DNA of 64,000 nt, taken from contig JBMOMT010000055.1 of the NCBI GenBank assembly GCA_049324835.1, forward strand, positions 62,001 through 126,000. The letters run 5' to 3'. This DNA is from JBMOMT01 sp049324835 (GTDB lineage: Bacteria > Chloroflexota > Anaerolineae > CAYNKW01). The position numbers and the translations under genes were made by a program. This document shows positions 58,917 to 64,000 of the stretch, piece after piece (positions within the stretch are counted from its first letter, which is position 1; each line of letters starts with the position of its first letter). The notes below the pieces were generated by a model. The model saw only the letters and a list, made by a program, of their open reading frames with translations. It did no database searches and was not told where the DNA came from.

Positions 58917-60692
58917 TCAACGCCGCCCAAACTCGCGCTCCAATTGCAGCCGGCTGAGATGGATCGTCGTCGGTCGCCCGTGAGGGCAGGTGCGAGGCAT
59001 GGCTGTGGCCTCCAACTGGCGCACCAATTCGCGCATCTCGTCCAGGGAGAGCGTCTGACCGGCCTTGACCGCCGCCTGTTTGCACACGCTGGCGATGATG
59101 CGCTCCTCCGTTTCCCGCTGCAGCGGCTGCCGGCCGGCCACAGCTTCCTCCAGCACACCGATCAACGCCTGCCGCGGCTCCCGATCGGCGCGTATACCCT
59201 GCAGCAGCATGGCCGGCACCGCCCGCAGCAAAAAAGCCTGGCCGCCGAAAGGCTCCACCTGAAAACCCAGCTCCACCAACAGATCGTGATGCGCCTCCAG
59301 AACCGTGACCAGGTCGGGCGGCAATTCGAGTATCAGCGGCTCCAGCAGAGACTGCGAGGTCACCTGAGCCGCGGCTTTCTGGGCCATCGTCTGCTCGTAC
59401 AACACCCGCTCGTGGGCAGCGTGCTGATCCAGCAGGTAAAGCCCTTCCGGTCCCTCAGCAATGATGTACATCTGGGCCACCTGGCCCAGCACTCGCAGCG
59501 GCGGCAGGCGGCGTGGGGCCTCGAAGCCCAGAGGCCCTGCCTCTGTAGCCTCCTCAGTGGGAGACGTACGCTGCACATCCAGGGCCAGTTGGGCGCTCTG
59601 GCGACCAACGCTCACCAGCGCCTGGCGGCGCTCCCAGCGGCCATCCTGCCCTGTCGATGCCCAGCCACCCACCTGGGGAATAGGGGCCTGATCGGCCAGC
59701 GCCCGCCGCACAGCCCGCTGCACGGCCTGAAAGACCGCGTTCGGCTCGCGGAATTTGATCTCACTTTTGGCCGGGTGGACGTTTACGTCCACCAGCGCCG
59801 GATCGAGCTCGATTTTGAGCACGGCCACCGGCGAGCGACCCACCGGCAGTAGGGTGTGATAGGCCTGTTGCAGCGCGTGGCCCAACATTCGATCTTGGAT
59901 CCAGCGTCCGTTGACGAACAGGATCATCTGATCTCGGCCAGCGCGGTGCAGCGATGGCGCGCCCACGTAACCATAGACGCTCACCTGGTCTGCGATATCG
60001 TTTCCCGCAGCAGGCAAGGGGGTCACCTCCAGCATCTGCCGCGCCACCTCCAGGCCGTAAACCCGCGTCAACACGTCGGGCAGGTGACCGCTGCCGGTGG
60101 TCTGAAAGGTGAGCCGGCCATCGTGTGTCAGGCTGAAACGCTGCTCCGGATAGGCCAGAGCATAACAGGTGATCAGCGCGTCGATGTGTCGCCGCTCGGT
60201 GGCATCGGTGCGTAGAAACTTGAGGCGGACCGGGACGCTGGCAAAGAGGTTTTCGACGGTGATGATGGCGCCGACCGGCGCGCCCCGTCCCTCGCGGTGG
60301 GTGATGCGGCCATCGGTCAACCGCACCTGCGTGCCCACCGGCTCATCGGCAGTGCGGCTGAGCAGCGTCACCTGGGCCACGGCAGCGATACTGGCCAACG
60401 CCTCACCCCGGAAACCCAACGTGCGGATGCGAGACAGATCGTCCACGCCGGTGATCTTGCTGGTGGCGTGGCGGGCAAAGGCCAGCGCCACCTCGTCAGA
60501 CGGGATGCCCGCGCCGTTGTCGGCCACGCGGATGAGACGTTTACCGCCCTCACGGATCTCGACCCTGATCTCGGTTGCGCCGGCGTCGAGACTGTTTTCC
60601 AGCAGCTCTTTTACCACCGAGGCCGGGCGCTCCACCACCTCGCCGGCGGCGATCTTGGCGGCTACCTCGTCCGGCAGAATTCGAATGGGCAT
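58917..60692 (-). CDS. mutL: DNA mismatch repair protein MutL
   Basis: A 591-aa MutL. The GHKL ATPase N terminus shows IRILPDEVAAKIAAGEVVER, then ELLENSLDAGAT, VADNGAGI, and GFRGEALASIAAV; the transducer contains NGRWIQDRML and VDVNVHPAKSEIKF. The C-terminal domain has the endonuclease motif DQHAAHERVLYE plus CKQAAVKAG and CPHGRPT, so it is the nicking type used by MutH-lacking bacteria. ATG at 60692 with GAGGA upstream. MutS is not in the window. Confidence 0.97.
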   Translation of the reverse strand: MPIRILPDEVAAKIAAGEVVERPASVVKELLENSLDAGATEIRVEIREGGKRLIRVADNGAGIPSDEVALAFARHATSKITGVDDLSRIRTLGFRGEALASIAAVAQVTLLSRTADEPVGTQVRLTDGRITHREGRGAPVGAIITVENLFASVPVRLKFLRTDATERRHIDALITCYALAYPEQRFSLTHDGRLTFQTTGSGHLPDVLTRVYGLEVARQMLEVTPLPAAGNDIADQVSVYGYVGAPSLHRAGRDQMILFVNGRWIQDRMLGHALQQAYHTLLPVGRSPVAVLKIELDPALVDVNVHPAKSEIKFREPNAVFQAVQRAVRRALADQAPIPQVGGWASTGQDGRWERRQALVSVGRQSAQLALDVQRTSPTEEATEAGPLGFEAPRRLPPLRVLGQVAQMYIIAEGPEGLYLLDQHAAHERVLYEQTMAQKAAAQVTSQSLLEPLILELPPDLVTVLEAHHDLLVELGFQVEPFGGQAFLLRAVPAMLLQGIRADREPRQALIGVLEEAVAGRQPLQRETEERIIASVCKQAAVKAGQTLSLDEMRELVRQLEATAMPRTCPHGRPTTIHLSRLQLEREFGRR

Positions 60693-60747
60693 TGACAGTC
60701 CTCTGGCTTCACACCATCGACGAAAAAAGTCACCGCTCAGGCACAAG

Positions 60748-60912
60748 GCGCGACGCACCTGTTCACTGGATCAACCTGATGGCAGGCCAAAAGTGCGTCG
60801 CACCTGAGCAGGACGAAACAGAACGATCCGGGTCACACACTGGCATTGTACTCCAAAAGCCACGCAGAGGCAAACGATTTATGAAATTCAGTGGCGAAAG
60901 TGACGCGCACCT
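60748..60912. repeat. Three AGGTGCG-type short repeats in the mutL leader region
   Basis: Minus-strand AGGTGCGCGTCAC (60912-60900), AGGTGCGACGCAC (60805-60793) and AGGTGCGTCGCGC (60760-60748). The middle copy contains the hyphenated palindrome GTGCG-A-CGCAC, and copies two and three can pair with each other over a 34-base loop. Meaning unknown; two lie within the predicted mutL 5' leader. Confidence 0.5.
60845..60873 (-). promoter_or_regulatory. Promoter for mutL
   Basis: Minus-strand TTGCCT (60873-60868), 17-base spacer, TACAAT (60850-60845). Predicted leader of about 145 bases containing two AGGTGCG repeats that can form a stem. Confidence 0.65.
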
Positions 60913-60923
60913 TGGATGCTCAT
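60888..60923 (-). CDS. Eleven-codon open frame with strong ribosome-binding site
   Basis: ATG at 60923 preceded by a perfect AGGAGG four bases upstream, encoding MSIQGARHFRH and a TGA at 60888. It lies 27 bases after the HAD gene and just ahead of the mutL promoter. It could be a leader peptide or the start of a gene whose remainder was deleted. Translation is not shown. Confidence 0.3.
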   Translation of the reverse strand: MSIQGARHFRH

Positions 60924-60950
60924 GATGCCTCCTGTTCAAAACACGATCGC

Positions 60951-62120
60951 TCAAACCTGATTCAACGCGGCGTCGAGGGCCTCGTTGATCGAGGGATAGA
61001 CCGGCGCGCCGCAGGCAGCCAGAGCCGCCGCCTTAATCCCGCCGGCTGCGGCGATGCCGTAGGGCCGCCGCTCGACTGTCAGGCCCGCCCCGCGCAGCGC
61101 TTCGACGGCGTGGGCCACGGCTTCCAGCCCGCCGGGCGTGTCCTCGAAAACGTGAACCCGGACCCCGCCCAGATCGGACAGCGGCGGGTGCAGGCTGCCG
61201 TCGCGGCACAGCGCCAGCGCCGCCTCCAGGGCCGCCGCCTCCTGGCCCGACCAGGCCGCCCCCATCGCCGCCAGCGCCTGCACCGGCGAGGGCTTGACCA
61301 GCCGTTCGACCCGATCACCCGACCGGTGGGCCAGCCAGCGCATCCGGCCCATGCCGATCAGGGGCCAGCCAGCGAGCCCGGCCAGCGAGCGGGCCATCTC
61401 GGCCTCCGGCGGATCGCCGTTCGCCAGAGCATCGACCTCTGCCGGGGGCAGGCTGGGGCGGGCGGTGTACAGAGCGACGCGAACCCTGCCCCGCGCCGCG
61501 ATCTCTTCCAGGCGGCCGCGGGCGGCGACGCTGAGGAGTGGGCGGTCGTGCTCGCGGAGGTAGGCAGTGCTTTCGAAATCCGGGGCAACGGCGTAGGTTT
61601 CGGCCACCGCCCGGCTGCCGACGGCCAGGTGCTGAAAGTATCGCGTCACCGGCGCGCGGTGAAAATCGTGGGTGTGATCGAGGAGCGTTTTCAGCAGCGC
61701 CTCCAGCGCGTCGACGCGCCGCCCCTCCTGCCACAGGGCGGCGCGGGCCGCCCCGGCGGGGGTGCTGCCTTCCCCCAGCCGGGCGCCGATGCGCCGCGCC
61801 CAGGCCCCATAATCCGGATGGGGCAGCGGCTGCGGGTGCCTGCCCAGAAAGGCGAGCGCCTCGGGCCAGCGCGCCGGCAGCCCGGAAAGCCGCGCCCGGC
61901 GCAGTCGCTCCACCAGCAGCACGCCGACGCAGGCCGCGCCCGAGTCCCACTCGGAAATCAGCCCGTTGGCTTCAAAGGCGCGCACCTCCTCCTCGGTGGG
62001 CGGATGCTGGCCCACACCCAGCCGCCGGGAAAAGTGGGCCACCGTGTCCTGCAGGGCCTTCAGGTAGCCCCGCGCGTCCACCAGCACGCCGTCCACATCG
62101 AACAGCAGCAAATGAATCAT
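60951..62120 (-). CDS. HAD-superfamily hydrolase, extended, in histidine operon
   Basis: A 389-aa haloacid-dehalogenase-like protein. Motif I is LLFDVDGVLVD at residues 5-15. Motif II is probably LYTARPSLPP. Motif III/IV region VKPSPVQALAAM and VFEDTPGGLEAV matches the K and D(T)PGG features of beta-phosphoglucomutase-like HADs, but the protein is about 150 residues longer than typical. The start overlaps hisE (ATGA), so it belongs to the his operon and could provide a phosphatase step such as histidinol-phosphate phosphatase. That role is inference from position only. Confidence 0.83.
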   Translation of the reverse strand: MIHLLLFDVDGVLVDARGYLKALQDTVAHFSRRLGVGQHPPTEEEVRAFEANGLISEWDSGAACVGVLLVERLRRARLSGLPARWPEALAFLGRHPQPLPHPDYGAWARRIGARLGEGSTPAGAARAALWQEGRRVDALEALLKTLLDHTHDFHRAPVTRYFQHLAVGSRAVAETYAVAPDFESTAYLREHDRPLLSVAARGRLEEIAARGRVRVALYTARPSLPPAEVDALANGDPPEAEMARSLAGLAGWPLIGMGRMRWLAHRSGDRVERLVKPSPVQALAAMGAAWSGQEAAALEAALALCRDGSLHPPLSDLGGVRVHVFEDTPGGLEAVAHAVEALRGAGLTVERRPYGIAAAGGIKAAALAACGAPVYPSINEALDAALNQV

Positions 62121-62398
62121 CGCCGCCTCCGGGCCAGCTCCACCTCCACCTGCGCCAGCGTCAGGCCGCGAGCGGCCAGCAGCACCAGCAGGTGGTAAAA
62201 CAGATCGGCCACCTCGGCCAGGAGCCGGTCGTCGCCCTGGCCCTTGGCGGCCAGGATCACCTCCATGGCCTCCTCACCCACCTTTTTGAGGATCTCGTCC
62301 TCGCCGGCCTCGAACAGGCGGACGGTGTAGGAACCGGGGCGGGGATGGGTCTGGCGATCCAGGATGGTGGTAAAAAGGGTTTGCAGCACCTCGCTCAT
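62117..62398 (-). CDS. hisE: Phosphoribosyl-ATP pyrophosphatase
   Basis: A 93-aa enzyme of histidine synthesis (step two): removes pyrophosphate from phosphoribosyl-ATP. The MazG-like all-alpha pattern is clear: LQTLFTTILDRQTHPRPGSY, then KKVGEEAMEVILAAKG and EVADLFYHLLVLLAARG with E-E-x2-E and E-x2-D metal residues. ATG at 62398 overlaps the hisI stop (ATGA). It is a separate protein here, not a HisIE fusion. Confidence 0.95.
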   Translation of the reverse strand: MSEVLQTLFTTILDRQTHPRPGSYTVRLFEAGEDEILKKVGEEAMEVILAAKGQGDDRLLAEVADLFYHLLVLLAARGLTLAQVEVELARRRR

Positions 62399-62715
62399 TC
62401 GATCCACCTCCGATAGAAACAACTCGTTTGGCCGGTGTGACAGGCCGGCCCGGCGGGATCGACCTGCAGCAGGAGGGTGTCGGCGTCGCAGTCGACCCAG
62501 ATCTCTCGCACCCGCATCACGTTGCCCGAGGTGGCCCCCTTGCGCCACAGCTCCCGGCGGCTGCGGCTCCAAAAGTGGGCCTGGCCCGTCTCGCGGGTGC
62601 GCTGCAGCGCCTCCTCGTTCATCCAGGCCACCATCAGCACCCGATGGGTGGCGGCGTCTTGCACCACAGCGGCGACGAGGCCGCGGTCGTCGAACTTGAT
62701 CGGCTCATTCGGCAT
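62395..62715 (-). CDS. hisI: Phosphoribosyl-AMP cyclohydrolase
   Basis: A 106-aa zinc enzyme opening the adenine ring of phosphoribosyl-AMP. Conserved VLMVAWMNEEALQRTRETG, FWSRSRRELWRKGATSGN, DCDADTLLLQVDPAG and the cysteines of PACHTGQTSCFYR are present. ATG at 62715 lies inside the hisF 3' end (11-base overlap), preceded by GAGGGG. Confidence 0.95.
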   Translation of the reverse strand: MPNEPIKFDDRGLVAAVVQDAATHRVLMVAWMNEEALQRTRETGQAHFWSRSRRELWRKGATSGNVMRVREIWVDCDADTLLLQVDPAGPACHTGQTSCFYRRWIE

Positions 62716-63490
62716 CGGGCCCCTCACTTTGCCGCACCAGAACGTCCTGCGAGGCCAGGTAACGCTTGACCTGGCCGACGCTCAAGACGCGGTCGTGAAA
62801 GAGAGAGGCCGCCAGGGCGGCGTCGGCTTTGCCCCCGGTGAGGACCCCGGCAAAGTGGACCAGCGCGCCCGCCCCACCGCTGGCGATGACCGGCACGGGC
62901 GCTGCTTCGGCCACGGCGCGGGTCAGGGCCAGGTCGTAACCGGCCAGGGTGCCGTCGGCGTCCATGCTGGTGAGTAGCACCTCCCCGGCGCCCAGCGCCA
63001 CGGCGCGCCCCACCCATTCCAGGGCGTCCAAGCCCGTGGGCGTGCGCCCGCCACGGACATAGACCTCCCAGCGCGGCGGGTTCCCGGCCACGCGTCTGGC
63101 ATCGACGGCGACGACGACACACTGGCTGCCGAAACGCTCGGCGGCGGCGGTGAGGAGGTGAGGGTTTTGCACGGCAGCCGTGTTGATGCTCACCTTGTCG
63201 GCGCCGGCCAGCAGCAGCGTGCGCACGTCATCCACCGTCCGCACGCCGCCGCCGACGGTGAAGGGCATGAATACCTGCTCGGCCACCCGACGCACTATCC
63301 CCACCGTGGTGGCGTGCCCCTCGGGCGTGGCCGAGATGTCCAAAAAAACCAGTTCGTCAGCCCCCTCGGTGTCGTAATGGCGGGCGTGGGCCACGGGATC
63401 ACCGGCGTCGCGCAGCCCGACGAAATTCACGCCTTTGACCACTCGCCCCTCCTTGACGTCGAGGCAGGGGATGATCCGTTTAGCCAGCAT
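62705..63490 (-). CDS. hisF: Imidazole glycerol phosphate synthase subunit HisF
   Basis: A 261-aa TIM-barrel cyclase. Catalytic Asp residues are in IPCLDVKEGRVVKG (near residue 9) and VVVAVDARRVAGN (near residue 130); the phosphate loops GGGVRT and ASGGAGALVHF are intact. It uses ammonia from HisH to form imidazole-glycerol-phosphate and AICAR. HisH is not in the window and should lie upstream beyond hisA. It overlaps hisA by 11 bases. Confidence 0.97.
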   Translation of the reverse strand: MLAKRIIPCLDVKEGRVVKGVNFVGLRDAGDPVAHARHYDTEGADELVFLDISATPEGHATTVGIVRRVAEQVFMPFTVGGGVRTVDDVRTLLLAGADKVSINTAAVQNPHLLTAAAERFGSQCVVVAVDARRVAGNPPRWEVYVRGGRTPTGLDALEWVGRAVALGAGEVLLTSMDADGTLAGYDLALTRAVAEAAPVPVIASGGAGALVHFAGVLTGGKADAALAASLFHDRVLSVGQVKRYLASQDVLVRQSEGPDAE

Positions 63491-64000
63491 CTTTTCTCCT
63501 CTCTTTTCGACCCACCTGAAGGGCCGCCTCCAGCCCGATCTCTCCCTCGTAGAGGGCGCGGCCGATGATGGCGCCGCTCAGACCGGCCCGGTAGGCCCGC
63601 GCCACGTCGTCCAGGCTGGAGACGCCGCCGGAGGCGATGACCTGCCCGCCGGTCGAGCGGGCCAGCTCGACGGTGGCATCCAGGTTGAGGCCGCTGCCCA
63701 TGCCGTCGCGGGCGACGTCGGTAAAGATGAACCAGCGCACGCCCCGGTCGGCCCACCGGCGGGCCAGCTCCAGGGCGGTCGTCGAGGCGGTCTGCTGCCA
63801 GCCGTGGGTGCGCACCCGGCCGCGGCGGGCGTCGATGCCCACGGCCACCCGCTCCGGCCCGAATTCGGCCAGGGCCGCCTCCACCAGGGCCGGGTTTTCG
63901 ACCGCCGCCGTGCCGATGACGGCGCGGCTCACGCCCAGATTCAGCGCCCGCCGGACGTCGGCCAGGTGGCGCATCCCGCCGCCGAATTGCACCCTGGGGC
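63480..64000 (-). CDS. hisA: HisA isomerase (ProFAR isomerase), 5' end outside window
   Basis: The C-terminal about 173 codons of a (beta-alpha)8 isomerase: VQFGGGMR with the phosphate loop, VGIDARRGRVRTHGW with the catalytic Asp, FTDVARDGMGSGLNLD, VIASGGVSSLDDV, and the last helix GRALYEGEIGLEAAL. The frame continues past base 64000, so the start is not visible. It converts ProFAR to PRFAR, the substrate of HisF/HisH. Confidence 0.96.
   Translation of the reverse strand, partial: PRVQFGGGMRHLADVRRALNLGVSRAVIGTAAVENPALVEAALAEFGPERVAVGIDARRGRVRTHGWQQTASTTALELARRWADRGVRWFIFTDVARDGMGSGLNLDATVELARSTGGQVIASGGVSSLDDVARAYRAGLSGAIIGRALYEGEIGLEAALQVGRKERRKDAG

Noticed and set aside
60891..62198. A 435-codon plus-strand open frame over the HAD gene
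   Set aside because: It is antisense to a HAD protein with intact motifs and ATGA coupling to hisE; composition is Arg/Pro/Ala-rich as in shadow frames.

Overview
This window looks like a chromosomal segment of a high-GC, mesophilic-type member of the Chloroflexota, most likely in or near the Anaerolineae/Caldilineae. No taxonomic marker such as rRNA is present, so this is an inference. It rests on Thr/Pro-rich (TPTPT-type) extracytoplasmic linkers, the recurring YLPLIL(K/R) motif in secreted proteins, an orphan GlmL-type ASKHA protein inside a membrane-protein cluster, and the gene mix. I see no transposase, integrase, phage gene, CRISPR array or rRNA. There is one tRNA gene, tRNA-Leu(TAG).

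Layout. 1-1990 (minus): a ThiF/MoeB-type E1-like enzyme and a divergent SDR, behind a strong promoter, a SAM-I (S-box) riboswitch and two tandem terminators. 1986-4522 (minus): the radical SAM/DUF2344 pair. 4797-8890 (plus): metallophosphoesterase, DUF4349 lipoprotein, mutM, MATE exporter. 8910-13937 (minus): xpt-guaA-sbcD-HD-GT2 operon. 14110-16584 (plus): GT4, yraN, miaA, converging on a TRM11-like methyltransferase. 17801: a small ribbon-helix-helix regulator with consensus promoter and operator-like repeats.

18102-26904 (plus): an eight-gene cluster of membrane and linker proteins. It includes a zinc-ribbon protein with 14 P-x-W-L motifs, a GlmL-like ATPase-fold protein and a barrel-sandwich-like protein, and it ends in a terminator. 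27184-33459 (plus): PspA, a PH-like membrane protein, two tandem paralogous solute-binding-domain proteins (the second fused to a VWA domain), a coiled-coil membrane protein and a LivJ-type lipoprotein, ending in a strong terminator. These two adjacent units are the best candidates for an undescribed envelope system.

33569-45881 (minus): six large exported proteins, including an SGNH-like protein, a kelch-like protein, a five-heme cytochrome lipoprotein, a beta-helix lipoprotein, a 13-Asp-box propeller and a GH114-like hydrolase, with dispersed inverted repeats between them. 46261-47631: an AlbA_2-type ATP-binding protein with a perfect consensus promoter. 47831-53941 (plus): seven-gene operon (PrsW protease, duplicated-domain lipoprotein, esterase, site-2 protease, D-cysteine desulfhydrase-like, Maf, GNAT). 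54277-57379 (plus): ArsR regulator with acyltransferase, GT4 and CDP-alcohol phosphatidyltransferase, resembling the actinobacterial phosphatidylinositol-mannoside locus. 57456-60692 (minus): small protein, cNMP-binding protein, CBS protein, tRNA-Leu, mutL. 60951-64000 (minus): hisA-hisF-hisI-hisE-HAD operon, cut by the window edge.

Many recognisable promoters share one form: a TTG-rich -35, a spacer of exactly 17 bases and a TATAAT-like -10, often preceded by TGTGG or TGGGG. All calls come from reading the sequence and translations; no database search was run.
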